A stretch of DNA of 64,000 nucleotides. Origin: Lysobacteraceae bacterium SCN 69-320. Lineage in GTDB: Bacteria; Pseudomonadota; Gammaproteobacteria; Xanthomonadales; Rhodanobacteraceae. The translations under genes and the position numbers were made by a program. The stretch covers positions 186,001 to 250,000 of the forward strand of contig MEFP01000001.1 of assembly GCA_001725155.1 (NCBI GenBank), in the 5' to 3' direction. Under the pieces are notes generated by a model that made no database searches, was not told the origin of the DNA, and worked only from the letters and a program-made list of their open reading frames with translations. Shown here one piece after another: positions 19,045 to 30,612 of the stretch. Positions within the stretch are counted from its first letter, which is position 1. The number at the start of each line of letters is the position of its first letter.

Positions 19045-19986
19045 ATGAACATCATTATCGTCGCAAAGCCGCATGCGGTGCCGCAGACCATCGACCTCGG
19101 CTGCTGGCGTACCCGTCTCAAATGCGGCGCGATACTCGGTTGTGCCGCCCTGGCCTGCGCCCTGCTGGGCGTCAGCGTGGCCTACAGCGTGGCCGGTCCG
19201 AAGACGCGCACCCTGGCGGAAGTCCGCGAGTTGCGCGAACAGAGCGAAGCGCGCCTGCGCGAGCTCGAACAGGTCAAGGCGAGTACGCAGCGCGATCTCG
19301 ACGCGCTGGCCGTCAAGCTCGGTGCGCTGCAGGCGCACGCCACCCGCCTCAATGCCCTCGGCGAGCGCCTGACCCGCGCCGGCAAGCTCGACGACGGCGA
19401 ATTCAGTTTCTCCGAAGCGCCCGCCGTCGGCGGTCCCGAAGAACCGGCGGCCCAGATCGTGCACACGGCGGCGCCGCAGCTGACCGACTCCATCGACGAA
19501 CTGCACCAGCGCTTCGTGCGCCAGCAGGCCCAGCTCGAAGTGCTCGAAAACCTGCTGCTCGACCGCAAGATCGACTCCGACCTGCTGCCCAGCGGCATGC
19601 CGGTGAACACCGGCTACATCTCCTCGTATTTCGGCGGCCGTCCCGACCCGTTCAACGGCGCCAGCGCTTTTCACTCCGGCATCGACTTCGACGCCAACAC
19701 GGGTGCGGATATCCATTCGGTCGCCGAAGGCGTCGTGACCTGGTCCGGTACCCGCCCCGGTTACGGCAACGTGGTCGAAGTCGACCACGGCAACGGCTAC
19801 ATGACCCGCTATGCACACAATTCCCAGAACCTGGCCGAGGTCGGCCAGCGCGTCCGCGTCGGCGAAGTCATCGCCAAGGTCGGCTCCACCGGCCGCTCCA
19901 CCGGATCGCACGTGCATTTCGAGGTCTGGCTCAACGGCAAGGCCGTCAACCCGATCGCCTACGTGCGCAGCCAGCGCAAGGCCTGA
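19045..19986 (+). CDS. Membrane-anchored M23 (LytM-type) peptidoglycan peptidase
   Basis: A 313-residue protein. It has an N-terminal membrane segment (ILGCAALACALLGVSVAYSVA), a coiled-coil region (RELREQSEARLRELEQVKAST onward), then an M23 zinc endopeptidase domain from about residue 190. Zinc-site motifs are intact: HSGIDFDA (H-x3-D) and HVHFEVW (H-x-H), so it should be active against peptide cross-links in the periplasm. The ATG at 19045 (MNIIIVAKPHA) begins shortly before the hydrophobic segment. The position before secA is conserved in xanthomonads. Substrate specificity is not known. Confidence 0.9.
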   Translation: MNIIIVAKPHAVPQTIDLGCWRTRLKCGAILGCAALACALLGVSVAYSVAGPKTRTLAEVRELREQSEARLRELEQVKASTQRDLDALAVKLGALQAHATRLNALGERLTRAGKLDDGEFSFSEAPAVGGPEEPAAQIVHTAAPQLTDSIDELHQRFVRQQAQLEVLENLLLDRKIDSDLLPSGMPVNTGYISSYFGGRPDPFNGASAFHSGIDFDANTGADIHSVAEGVVTWSGTRPGYGNVVEVDHGNGYMTRYAHNSQNLAEVGQRVRVGEVIAKVGSTGRSTGSHVHFEVWLNGKAVNPIAYVRSQRKA

Positions 19987-20143
19987 CGGCGGGCTCTGCG
20001 GCCCGCGGCCCTTGAATCCCGGGGCCGCCAACCCACCATTCTTTCCCCGACGCGGCCGCCGGCTTATCATCGGCGGTCCGCTCGCGCCTGCGCACCGCGC
20101 GGGCTTTGCGCGTTTCCCCCTTTCCTGCTGAGCGAACCATTCC

Positions 20144-22873
20144 ATGTTCAACCGTCTGATGACGAGCCTTTTCGGCAGCCGCAACGATCGCGTGCTGCGC
20201 CAGCTCAACAAGGTCGTGGCGCAGATCGCCGCGCTGGAGCCGGCGATGCAGGCCCTGTCCGACGCGGAATTGCGCGCTCGCACCGATATGTTCAAGCAGC
20301 GCCTGGCCGAGGGGCAGACCCTGGACCAGATCCTGCCCGAAGCGTTCGCGACGGTGCGCGAAGCCTCGTCCCGCGTGCTCGGTCTGCGCCATTACGACGT
20401 GCAGATGATCGGCGGCATGGTCCTGAACATGGGCCGCATCGCCGAAATGCGCACCGGTGAAGGCAAGACCCTGGTCGCGACCCTCGCCGTGTATCTGAAT
20501 GCGCTCGAAGGCAAGGGCGTGCATGTGGTCACGGTGAACGACTACCTGGCCAAGCGCGATGCGGCGCAGATGGGCCGGCTGTACAACTTCCTCGGCCTGA
20601 CCGTCGGCGTCGTTTATCCCGGCATGAACCACGCCGACAAGGCCGAAGCCTACGCCGCCGACATCACCTATGGCACCAACAACGAATTCGGCTTCGACTA
20701 CCTGCGCGACAACATGGCTCTGTCCAAGGAGCAGCGCTACCAGCGCGGCCTGCACTACGCCATCGTCGACGAGGTCGACTCCATCCTGATCGACGAGGCG
20801 CGCACCCCGCTGATCATCTCCGGTCCGTCGGAGGAATCGCCGCAGCTCTACGTCAAGATCAACCGCATCGTTCCCAAGCTCACGCGCCAGGAAAAGGAAG
20901 ATTCCACGGTCGGCGACTACTGGGTCGACGAGAAGCAGAAGCAGGTACACCTGTCCGAAGAGGGCATGGAGCACGCCGAGCAGCTGCTGCGCAAGGAAGA
21001 CGTGATCGGCGCTGACGAAGGCCTCTACGACGCCAAGCATCTCGTCGTCGTGCATCACCTGAATGCCGCGCTGCGCGCCAACGCGCTGTACCAGCGCGAC
21101 GTCGACTACATCGTGCGCGACGGCGAAGTCATCATCGTCGACGAGTTCACCGGCCGTACTCTGGCCGGCCGGCGCTGGTCCGACGGCCTGCACCAGGCGG
21201 TCGAGGCCAAGGAGGGCGTGCCGATCCAGCGCGAGAACCAGACGCTCGCGACGATCACGTTCCAGAACTACTTCCGTATGTACAAGAAGCTGTCCGGCAT
21301 GACCGGCACGGCCGACACGGAAGCCTACGAATTCCAGCAGGTCTACGGGCTGGAAGTCGTCGTGATCCCGACCCATCGGCCGATGGTGCGCAAGGATTCG
21401 CCGGACCTGGTGTTCCTCAAGCACGCGCCGAAGTGGAACGCGATCGTCGAGGACATCCGCGACTGCCAGAAGCGCCGCCAGCCGGTGCTGGTCGGCACGG
21501 CCTCGATCGACGCGTCGGAATTCCTGTCCAAGATGCTGCAGAAGCAGGGTGTCGCGCACGAAGTGCTGAACGCCAAGCAGCATGAGCGCGAAGCGCACAT
21601 CGTCGCCCAGGCCGGACGTCCGGGTTCGGTCACGATCGCGACGAACATGGCCGGCCGCGGTACCGACATCGTGCTCGGCGGCAGCCTCGACGCCGAACTG
21701 GCCGAACTGCCCGAAGACGCCAGCGACGCCGAGCGCGCGCGCATCAAGGCCGAGTGGAAGAAGCGCCACGACGAAGTCATCGCTGCCGGCGGCCTGCACA
21801 TCGTCGGCACCGAACGCCACGAGTCGCGCCGCATCGACAACCAGCTGCGCGGCCGTTCGGGTCGCCAGGGCGACCCGGGTTCGAGCCGCTTCTACCTGTC
21901 GCTCGAAGACAATCTCATGCGCATCTTCTCGCCCGACTGGGTCACGAAGTGGATGCAGATCTTCGGCATGAAGGAAGACGACGCGCTGGAGGACCGCATG
22001 GTCAGCCGGCAGATCGAGAAGGTGCAGCGCAAGGTCGAGCAGCACAACTTCGACATCCGCAAGAACCTGCTCGAATTCGACGACGTCGCCAACGACCAGC
22101 GCAAGGTCATCTACGAGCAGCGCAATGAACTGCTGGAGCAGGACGACTTCGCCGAGACCGCCGCGGCGATCCGCAGCGACGTGTTCACCGATCTCGTGCG
22201 CACCCATGTGCCGCAGCACTCGATCGACGAGCAGTGGGACGTGCCGGCCCTGCAGAAGAAGCTGACGGACGATTTCGGCATCGAGATCGACCTCAAGCGC
22301 TGGCTGGAAACCCAGGCCGAGGCCGATTCGGAACACGTGCTCGAATATGTGCAGGCCGCGGTCGACCGCTATTTCCGCGAACGCGAAGCGATGCTCGGCT
22401 CCGAAGTCATGCGTGCGCTGGAGCGCCATGTCATGCTCAGCACGCTCGACAACTGCTGGAAAGAACACCTGGCCAGCATGGACTACCTGCGCCAGGGCAT
22501 CTATCTGCGTTCCTACGCGCAGAAGCAGCCCAAGCAGGAGTTCAAGCGCGAGTCCTTCGAGCTGTTCCAGTCGATGCTCGAACGCATCAAGCTCGAGACC
22601 ACGACCCTGCTGGCGCGCGTGCGCATCCGCAGCGAAGAGGAAGTGCAGCAGATCGAGGAAGCGCAGCGCCGCCAGCAGCAGCAATCGCCGCTGAATTTCG
22701 CCCACGCCGAAGCCAGCGGCTTCGCGAGCGAAGGCGAGGTGCTGGCCGCGACGGTAGCCGCGACCGCGCCGGCCGTGGCGCAGTTCAACCAGGGCCCCAA
22801 GGTCGGCCGCAACGATCCCTGTCCCTGCGGTTCGGGCAAGAAGTACAAGCAATGCCACGGACGTCTGGCCTGA
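20144..22873 (+). CDS. secA: Preprotein translocase ATPase SecA
   Basis: A 909-residue motor ATPase that drives proteins through SecYEG. Visible are the Walker [14 protein letters not shown] (about residues 101-113), [19 protein letters not shown] (Walker B and the start of the preprotein cross-linking region), the second nucleotide fold with [12 protein letters not shown] and [32 protein letters not shown], and the C-terminal SEC-C zinc motif [13 protein letters not shown] for SecB and lipid contact. Length is normal. No secM-like leader gene is seen in the 157-base upstream gap. Confidence 0.98.
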   Translation: MFNRLMTSLFGSRNDRVLRQLNKVVAQIAALEPAMQALSDAELRARTDMFKQRLAEGQTLDQILPEAFATVREASSRVLGLRHYDVQMIGGMVLNMGRIAEMRTGEGKTLVATLAVYLNALEGKGVHVVTVNDYLAKRDAAQMGRLYNFLGLTVGVVYPGMNHADKAEAYAADITYGTNNEFGFDYLRDNMALSKEQRYQRGLHYAIVDEVDSILIDEARTPLIISGPSEESPQLYVKINRIVPKLTRQEKEDSTVGDYWVDEKQKQVHLSEEGMEHAEQLLRKEDVIGADEGLYDAKHLVVVHHLNAALRANALYQRDVDYIVRDGEVIIVDEFTGRTLAGRRWSDGLHQAVEAKEGVPIQRENQTLATITFQNYFRMYKKLSGMTGTADTEAYEFQQVYGLEVVVIPTHRPMVRKDSPDLVFLKHAPKWNAIVEDIRDCQKRRQPVLVGTASIDASEFLSKMLQKQGVAHEVLNAKQHEREAHIVAQAGRPGSVTIATNMAGRGTDIVLGGSLDAELAELPEDASDAERARIKAEWKKRHDEVIAAGGLHIVGTERHESRRIDNQLRGRSGRQGDPGSSRFYLSLEDNLMRIFSPDWVTKWMQIFGMKEDDALEDRMVSRQIEKVQRKVEQHNFDIRKNLLEFDDVANDQRKVIYEQRNELLEQDDFAETAAAIRSDVFTDLVRTHVPQHSIDEQWDVPALQKKLTDDFGIEIDLKRWLETQAEADSEHVLEYVQAAVDRYFREREAMLGSEVMRALERHVMLSTLDNCWKEHLASMDYLRQGIYLRSYAQKQPKQEFKRESFELFQSMLERIKLETTTLLARVRIRSEEEVQQIEEAQRRQQQQSPLNFAHAEASGFASEGEVLAATVAATAPAVAQFNQGPKVGRNDPCPCGSGKKYKQCHGRLA

Positions 22874-22899
22874 GTGCGAAGGCCTGAGGTCACGAGCGT

Positions 22900-23880
22900 A
22901 TGAATACCGCTGCGGCGGAAGCCGTGGCGGCGCCCGCCAGCGAGGCGGCGCCGGTCCATGTCGTCGCCGCGGCGCTGATCGACGCCGACGGCCGCGTGCT
23001 GCTGGCGCAGCGCCCCGAAGGCAAGCACCTGGCCGGCTACTGGGAGTTCCCGGGCGGCAAGGTCGAGCCCGGCGAGACGCCGCTGCAGGCGCTGCAGCGC
23101 GAAGTGATCGAGGAGATCGGCGTGCGTATCGGCGCGGCCGAGCCGCTGATCCGCATTCCCTGGCGCTATGCGAGCAAGCACATCCTGCTCGACGTCTACC
23201 GCGTGCTCGCTTTCGACGGCGAGCCGCATTCCTGCGAAGGCCAGGCCCTGAAATGGGTGCCGGCCGCGGCGCTGGATCCCGCGGAAATGCCGCCGGCCGA
23301 CCATCCCGTGATTCACGCGCTGGCGCTGCCGGCGCAGTATCTGATCACGCCGGAGCCCGATGCCGACGAGACGGCCTTCCTGGCCCGGCTCGATGCCGCG
23401 CTCGAACGCGGCGTGCGGCTGGTGCAGCTGCGTGCCAAGCACCGGGACGACGCGACCCTGCGCCGGCTCGCGGCTGCCTGCCTCGCGCGCGTGCGCACGG
23501 CCGGTGGTCAATTGTTGATCAATGCGCGCTGGGATCTGGTCGAGGAGCTCGATCTGGACGGCGTGCACCTGACCGCCGCGCAACTGGCCGAGTTCACCGA
23601 ACGGCCTGTGTCCGCGCGGCGCTGGCTCGCGGCGTCCTGCCACGACGCATGCGAGCTGACCCTGGCGCAGGCGCTCGGTGCCGACTTCGCGGTGCTCGGG
23701 CCGGTCGCCGCGACGGCGAGTCACGCGCAGTGCGAGCCGCTGGGCTGGGACCGGTTCGCGACGCTGTGCGCGGCGGCGACCTTGCCGGTCTATGCGCTGG
23801 GCGGCATGCGTCGCGAGGATCTCGCCGCGGCGCTCGCCGCCGGCGCACAGGGCATCGCCGGCATTTCCGGTCTGGGCTGA
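22900..23880 (+). CDS. mutT: Nudix hydrolase (MutT) fused to a thiamine-phosphate-synthase-like domain
   Basis: A 326-residue two-domain protein. Residues about 20-145 are MutT, with the full Nudix box GGKVEPGETPLQALQREVIEEIG, expected to hydrolyse 8-oxo-dGTP. Residues about 150-326 resemble ThiE/TenI TIM-barrels (RLVQLRAKHRDD, LLINARWDL, GADFAVLGPVAATASH, YALGGMRREDL). This fusion is known downstream of secA in many gammaproteobacteria; the role of the second half is not settled. The secA-mutT-coaE neighbourhood is conserved. Confidence 0.9.
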   Translation: MNTAAAEAVAAPASEAAPVHVVAAALIDADGRVLLAQRPEGKHLAGYWEFPGGKVEPGETPLQALQREVIEEIGVRIGAAEPLIRIPWRYASKHILLDVYRVLAFDGEPHSCEGQALKWVPAAALDPAEMPPADHPVIHALALPAQYLITPEPDADETAFLARLDAALERGVRLVQLRAKHRDDATLRRLAAACLARVRTAGGQLLINARWDLVEELDLDGVHLTAAQLAEFTERPVSARRWLAASCHDACELTLAQALGADFAVLGPVAATASHAQCEPLGWDRFATLCAAATLPVYALGGMRREDLAAALAAGAQGIAGISGLG

Positions 23881-23886
23881 TTCGCC

Positions 23887-24510
23887 TCAGGCCGTGGCCA
23901 GCGCGAGAAAGCGCTGGTGCAGCGCCGCGACCGCCGCATCGAGCTGTTCCAGATTGCCGCTGTTGTCGACGACGTCGGTCGCGATCGCGAGGCGCTGTTC
24001 GCGTGTGGCCTGGGCGGCGATCATCTTCAGCGCGAGTTCGCGCCCGATCGCGTCGCGCCGCTGCAGTCGCTCGAGCTGCACGGCCGGCGCCACGTCGACG
24101 ATGAGCACGCGATCCGCCCAGGCATAGGCCGGCCAGGTCTCGGCGAGCAACGGAATCGCCAGCAGGCAATAGGCGTTGCGGTCGGCCGCGACCTGCTCGC
24201 GCAGTCGTGCGCGGATGCGCGGATGCAGGATCGCCTCGAGCCGCCGGCGCGCCTCGGGATCGCCGAATACGAGCCGGCGCATCGCCGCGCGGTCCAGCGT
24301 GCCGTCGGCCTGCAGCAGGTCGGCGCCGAACGCGGCGGCGATCTCGGTCAATGCCGGCTGGCCCGGTGCGACCACGTCGCGGGCCGCCACGTCGGCGTCG
24401 TAGCAGGCGATGCCGCGTCGCGCGAATGCAGCCGTCACGGCGGATTTGCCGGAGGCCACGCCGCCGCTGACGGCGACGACGAAATGCGCGTCCACATCGC
24501 CGGCGCTCAT
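23887..24510 (-). CDS. coaE: Dephospho-CoA kinase
   Basis: A 207-residue P-loop kinase that phosphorylates dephospho-CoA in the last step of CoA synthesis. GGVASGKSAVTAAFA is the Walker A loop. DADVAARDVVAPG, HPRIRARL and a VPLL-type lid (AIPLLAETW) follow. The ATG at 24510 overlaps the pilD stop by four bases, so it is coupled to the pilus operon, an arrangement long known in pseudomonads and xanthomonads. It converges on mutT with only six bases between stops. Confidence 0.95.
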   Translation of the reverse strand: MSAGDVDAHFVVAVSGGVASGKSAVTAAFARRGIACYDADVAARDVVAPGQPALTEIAAAFGADLLQADGTLDRAAMRRLVFGDPEARRRLEAILHPRIRARLREQVAADRNAYCLLAIPLLAETWPAYAWADRVLIVDVAPAVQLERLQRRDAIGRELALKMIAAQATREQRLAIATDVVDNSGNLEQLDAAVAALHQRFLALATA

Positions 24511-25382
24511 TGCGCCAGCAGCACGCTCGCGTACAGCCGCAGCAGCTCCTCGCCCCAGATGAACTGCACCCAGCCGGCGACCGCGATGAACGGGCCGAAC
24601 GGAATCGGCGTGGAACGGTCCTTGCCGCGCGTGGCGAGAATGATGCTGCCGAGAATCGCGCCGACCAGGGACGACAGCAGAATGATCGGCAGCAGGCTCT
24701 TGGGACCCATCCAGGCGCCGAGGGCGCCGAGCAGCTTGAAGTCGCCGTGGCCCATGCCTTCCTTGCCGGTGGTCAGCTTGAATGCCCAGTACACGGTCCA
24801 CAGGCTCAGGTAGCCGATCGCCGCTCCGAGTATCGCGTCGACCGGCCCGACGAACAGCGGCTGCAGCGACAGCAGCAATCCGAGCCAGAGCAGCGGCAAG
24901 GTCAGGTTGTCGGGCAGCAGCTGCGTGCGGAAGTCGATGCCCGACAGCGCGATCAGCAGACAGCTCAGGGCGATGCCCGCGGCGGCGTGCCAGGTCGGGC
25001 CGAACTTCCACACGACGACCAGGCAGGCCACGGCGGTCAGCAGCTCGACCAGCGGATACTGCGTCGAGATCGGCGCGCGGCAATAGCGGCAGCGCCCGCG
25101 CAGGACCAGCCAGCTCAGCAGAGGAACGTTGTCCAGCGGCGACAGCGCGTGCTTGCACTGCGGGCAATGCGAGCCCTTGAACACCAGGTCCGGCGGCGCC
25201 GGCTCGGCCGCCGCGGTGATGTCGACGTCCAGGCCGAGCAGTTCGCGGCTCTGCGCGCGCCAGTCGTGCATGAGGCGCGCCGGCAGGCGCAGGATGACGA
25301 CGTTGAGGAAACTGCCGACCAGTAGGCCGAAGAGGCCGGCCGCGACATACAGCGGCCAGCCTTCGCTGAGGTATTCGATCAT
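24507..25382 (-). CDS. pilD: Prepilin leader peptidase/N-methyltransferase PilD
   Basis: A 291-residue polytopic inner-membrane enzyme that cleaves the prepilin leader and methylates the new N-terminal Phe. The methylase-side zinc motif has four cysteines (C73, C76, C98, C101). The two aspartates of the aspartyl protease are present, Asp150 (SGIDFRTQLLPD) and Asp214 (GHGDFKLLGALGAW). It follows pilC by ten bases and overlaps coaE by four. It should process both pilins encoded upstream and any type II secretion pseudopilins. Confidence 0.96.
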   Translation of the reverse strand: MIEYLSEGWPLYVAAGLFGLLVGSFLNVVILRLPARLMHDWRAQSRELLGLDVDITAAAEPAPPDLVFKGSHCPQCKHALSPLDNVPLLSWLVLRGRCRYCRAPISTQYPLVELLTAVACLVVVWKFGPTWHAAAGIALSCLLIALSGIDFRTQLLPDNLTLPLLWLGLLLSLQPLFVGPVDAILGAAIGYLSLWTVYWAFKLTTGKEGMGHGDFKLLGALGAWMGPKSLLPIILLSSLVGAILGSIILATRGKDRSTPIPFGPFIAVAGWVQFIWGEELLRLYASVLLAQ

Positions 25383-25392
25383 CGCGACCCGG

Positions 25393-26673
25393 TCAGCCGA
25401 CGACTGCGGCGAGTTTGAAGATGGGCAGGTACATGCCGATCACCATGCCGCCGACGAGCACGCCGATGATGACCATGATGAAGGGTTCGAGCAGGCTGGA
25501 CAGCGCGTCGACCGCGTTGTTGACTTCTTCCTCGTAGAACTCGGCGACCTTGAACAGCATCTTGTCCAGCGCGCCGGATTCCTCGCCGATCGCGACCATC
25601 TGCACGACCATGTTCGGGAACAGGCCGACCTGACGCATCGACAGCTGCAGCTGATGGCCGATCGCGACGTCCTCGCGGATGCGCTTGACCGCATTGTTGT
25701 AGACCGGGCTGCCGGTCGCGCCCGAGACCGAGTCCAGCGCCTCGACCAGCGGCACGCCGGCGCGGAACGTCACGCCGAGCGTGCGCGCGAAGCGCGCGAT
25801 CGCCGACTGGTGCAGGATCTGGCCGATGACGGGCAGCTTGAGCACCGCGCGCGCGCAGAAATGGGCGAAGGCCGGCGAACGTTTGTAGAGGAAGACCAGG
25901 CCGCCGATTATGCCGGCCGCGATGAGCAGCACCATCCACCAGTAGCCGACGAGGAAGCGTGACGCGGTCACGATCATCTGCGTGAAGGCGGGCAGGTCTG
26001 CGCCGAAGCCCTTGAACACGTTCTCGAACTGCGGCACGACGAAGATCAGCAGGATCGCCGACACGAGCAGGGCCACTGCCATCACGATGGCCGGGTAGAA
26101 CATCGCCTTCTTGATCTTGCCCTTCAGGGATTCGATGTTTTCCTTGTAGGTCGCGACGGTGTCGAGCACGGTATCGAGCACACCGGCCGACTCGCCGGCC
26201 TTGACGAGGTTGCAGAACAGTTCGTCGAACTGCACCGGGAACTTGCCCAGTGCTTCATACAGCGTCGAGCCGCCCTCGATGTCGTTCTTGATCGAGACGA
26301 GCATGTTCTTCATGCGAATGTTGTTCTGGCCGCTCGCGATGATGTCCAGGCCCTGCACCAGCGGCACGCCGGCCTGCATCATCACGGCGATCTGGCGGCT
26401 GAACACGGCGATGTCGCGCGCCTTGATCGTCTTGCCGGCGGCGCCGAACAGCGGCTTGCCCTTGGGCTTGACCGTGGTCGGGTTGATGCCCTGGCGGCGC
26501 AGCTCGGCCTTGACCAGGCTGACGTTCTTGGCCGAGTACTCGCCCTTCATGGCTTGGCCGCGCTTGTCCTTGCCGGCCCAGACGAAGGTCTGCAGCTGGC
26601 TGACTTCGGCACGCGCCCGGCCGCGCTGTGCGGAGTCGGCGGCGGGTTTGCGGGAAACCGTTGCGGTAGCCAT
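25393..26673 (-). CDS. pilC: Type IV pilus inner-membrane platform protein PilC
   Basis: A 426-residue GspF-family protein with two repeated cytoplasmic helical domains and three membrane segments. Typical motifs are IAVFSRQIAVMMQAGVPLVQGL and FARTLGVTFRAGVPLVEALD. It couples the PilB/PilT motors to pilin insertion and removal. The ATG at 26673, two bases after the pilB stop, gives the normal N-terminus; the long open frame upstream of it overlaps pilB. No pilT or pilU gene is present in this window. Confidence 0.96.
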   Translation of the reverse strand: MATATVSRKPAADSAQRGRARAEVSQLQTFVWAGKDKRGQAMKGEYSAKNVSLVKAELRRQGINPTTVKPKGKPLFGAAGKTIKARDIAVFSRQIAVMMQAGVPLVQGLDIIASGQNNIRMKNMLVSIKNDIEGGSTLYEALGKFPVQFDELFCNLVKAGESAGVLDTVLDTVATYKENIESLKGKIKKAMFYPAIVMAVALLVSAILLIFVVPQFENVFKGFGADLPAFTQMIVTASRFLVGYWWMVLLIAAGIIGGLVFLYKRSPAFAHFCARAVLKLPVIGQILHQSAIARFARTLGVTFRAGVPLVEALDSVSGATGSPVYNNAVKRIREDVAIGHQLQLSMRQVGLFPNMVVQMVAIGEESGALDKMLFKVAEFYEEEVNNAVDALSSLLEPFIMVIIGVLVGGMVIGMYLPIFKLAAVVG

Positions 26674-26675
26674 AG

Positions 26676-28403
<1,728 letters not shown>

Positions 28404-28761
28404 AAGAATTCCACGTAAACCCCCGAAACTACGGCGGAATGTACTCCAGTTCCGGGCTGTTTTGAATCGGTCGGCGCAAAACTGTGACCGCCCTCAAGAA
28501 CCGTTCCGGGCTGGCCCCGGCAGGAGTCGCCGCCCGCGCGGCAGGATCCGGGGCCGGCCGCCCCCCTCGGTCAGGCGCGCAAGGGGAAAAAGCCACTTCG
28601 GGACAAGGGCATCACCTGTCCCGCGGCGCAGGCGCTTGGCGCGCCGGAGTCCAGGTTCCGGAGTGCCGCCGCAGGCCGGTCAGGCCGGCCAGAACGGGCC
28701 CCGGGTATCCCGGTCGGAGCGCTTCGTTGCGGACGGGCGCCGCCCGGCGGCGGCGTGGCGT
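28404..28761 (-). other. Gap between the sulfatase-fold gene and pilB
   Basis: No gene is supported here. The right part is very GC-rich with no clear terminator; the left part, close to pilB, holds the possible sigma-54 site at 28474-28491. Confidence 0.4.
28474..28491 (-). promoter_or_regulatory. Weak sigma-54-like site upstream of pilB
   Basis: Read leftward, the sequence GG-TCACAGTTTT-GC keeps the invariant GG and GC with 10 bases between them, and a TTGC at -12. The -24 block matches TGGCAC poorly. Transcription would start about 60 bases before the pilB ATG. Confidence 0.3.
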
Positions 28762-30612
28762 TTACCGGTCGTCGCTGCGGCGCATGACCGAGCCGACTGC
28801 CGGCGCGAGTTCGACCATCCATGCCGCCTGCGTCGCCGGCGGAATCCGCGCGGTCAGGTCGACCGATTCGCTGTCGTCGCCGGTCACGTCGAACGTGTAG
28901 TCGCGTTCAGTCTTCACGTCGCGCCAGAATTTCGTGATGCGCAGCGCGTCCCCGAGATCATAGAGCCCGACCTGGGCACCCTGCTGGAAATGGATGTAGC
29001 GGCGGGGCCTGGGGTCCTGCAGCGCCATGCCGACCCAGGTCGGCGGCGGCGCTATGCCGAGTTCGGCGAGGATGGTCGGTGCGATGTCGACCTGCGAGGC
29101 CTGGCGGATCGGCGCGAGAGGGCGTTCCGGTTCATAGCCGAAGGAGAACATCAGGAACGGAATGCGCAGCACGTTCTCGTAGACCGACTTCGCGTGCATG
29201 AACTCGTTGTGTTCGCCGATCAGGTCCGCGTGGTCGGCGGCGAGGATTACCACGGCGTCGCCGAGATAGCCCTTGTCGCGCAGCAGGCCGATCAACTCGG
29301 TGAAGGTGGCGTCCATCTGCAGCACGCCGTTGTCGTAGTAGTTCGTCGTTGCCGCCGTCGGCGGTCCGGTACGGCCTATCGGCTTGGCATAGGACTCCGA
29401 CGGCAGCCAGCGCTGGTTCGCCTCGTTGCGCCGGGACAGTGCGTGCGAGGACATCAGGTGGAACCAGATCATCGTCGGCTGGCCGTCCCAGGCCGGCAGT
29501 CGCGATACGCGATCGACGACAAGCCTGTCGTCGTTCATGTAGTAGCCCTTGGCCATCGAGCCGTCGAAGTAGTCGTCCAGCGCTCCGTAGGCTTCGCGCA
29601 CGCCGTAGAAGTTGGTGTGATCGCCGCCAAGCAGCATCTGCGTGCGGTAGCCGTTGCGCTTGAGCACGTCGGCCAGGGTGAACGGCCGGTTGGAAAACTG
29701 GTGCGTGTACTTGGACAGCAGACTGGCCAGGACGCCGCAGGTGGACTCGGCGCAGGCGGCGGTGACGCGATCGAGCTTCTGCGTGCGGGTGGTCTGCATC
29801 AGCGCCGCGATCCGCGGCGTCGTGTCCCGCGCATAGCCGTAGACGCCCATGTGGTCCGGACGCAGGGCGTCGGCGAGGAACACGAACACGTTGCGCTTCT
29901 TCGCCCCCGGCGTGGGCTGGTAGTTGCGGCGTTCCTCGTCCTCGATGCGGTCCAGCGCCCGCGCGCCGTCGGTGGTATGCGCCTGCAGGCTGCGCGCCGC
30001 CTGTTCCGGGAACAGGGTCAGGCTCAACGGCTCGCCTTCGGTCGCATAGGAGACATCGAGAAAGGTGGTCGTGCGTATCGCCACGTAGGCCAGGCCGCAG
30101 ATCAGCAGCGCGCCGACCATGCGCGGGGACAGTCGTCGCGACAGCATCGCGATGCCGTCGATGCGCGGCTGCACCAGCCAGAACAGCGCAATGAGACCGC
30201 CGATGGCGGCGGCGGCGGCGCCGAAGGCCAGCGCCGGCGAGATGCCCAGCGCGTCCATCAGCTGGATCGCCTGGCGGGAATAGGTCCAGATCAGCTGCCA
30301 GGACGTGACGCGGCCCCAGGACAGCAGTCCGGTGGCGACGGTCGCGTAGTAGGCGCAGAGCACGAGCAGCGCGAGCGCGAGCAGCGACGCGGAGGCCAGC
30401 CGCGACGACTTGCCGAGACGCGCGACGACCAGCCGCACCGCGGCCAGGCCGACCCAGAATGCCGACAGCACGATGAAGTGCGGCATCACCGCCGCGCGCG
30501 GCTGGGCGACGCGGAACACGTAGAAGTAAAGAAACACCGCGGCGATCGCCGCGAAGCAGAACAACTCCAATGCGACGCGGCCGGCAATCCCGCGCCAGTT
30601 GCGCTCAGACAT
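28762..30612 (-). CDS. Membrane sulfatase-fold hydrolase/transferase in the pilus block
   Basis: A 616-residue protein with about five N-terminal membrane segments (within residues 14-190), then a periplasmic alkaline-phosphatase-superfamily domain. Metal-site motifs are FLADALRPDHMGVYGY (Asp248) and AADHADLIGEH (Asp460-His461). The nucleophile position reads CAESTCGV with Thr291, not the CxPxR formylglycine site of true sulfatases. This resembles phosphoethanolamine/phosphoglycerol transferases (EptA, LtaS, Neisseria PptA). It may hydrolyse or transfer a phospholipid head group in the periplasm. It overlaps the methyltransferase gene by eight bases and lies between the pilin genes and pilB, which suggests, without proof, that it modifies pilin. 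Confidence 0.7.
   Translation of the reverse strand: MSERNWRGIAGRVALELFCFAAIAAVFLYFYVFRVAQPRAAVMPHFIVLSAFWVGLAAVRLVVARLGKSSRLASASLLALALLVLCAYYATVATGLLSWGRVTSWQLIWTYSRQAIQLMDALGISPALAFGAAAAAIGGLIALFWLVQPRIDGIAMLSRRLSPRMVGALLICGLAYVAIRTTTFLDVSYATEGEPLSLTLFPEQAARSLQAHTTDGARALDRIEDEERRNYQPTPGAKKRNVFVFLADALRPDHMGVYGYARDTTPRIAALMQTTRTQKLDRVTAACAESTCGVLASLLSKYTHQFSNRPFTLADVLKRNGYRTQMLLGGDHTNFYGVREAYGALDDYFDGSMAKGYYMNDDRLVVDRVSRLPAWDGQPTMIWFHLMSSHALSRRNEANQRWLPSESYAKPIGRTGPPTAATTNYYDNGVLQMDATFTELIGLLRDKGYLGDAVVILAADHADLIGEHNEFMHAKSVYENVLRIPFLMFSFGYEPERPLAPIRQASQVDIAPTILAELGIAPPPTWVGMALQDPRPRRYIHFQQGAQVGLYDLGDALRITKFWRDVKTERDYTFDVTGDDSESVDLTARIPPATQAAWMVELAPAVGSVMRRSDDR

Noticed and set aside
19946-22858. 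A 970-codon open frame antisense to secA
   Set aside because: It mirrors secA codon by codon in a high-GC gene; the product has no domain and is rich in His/Arg/Asp as expected of a shadow frame.
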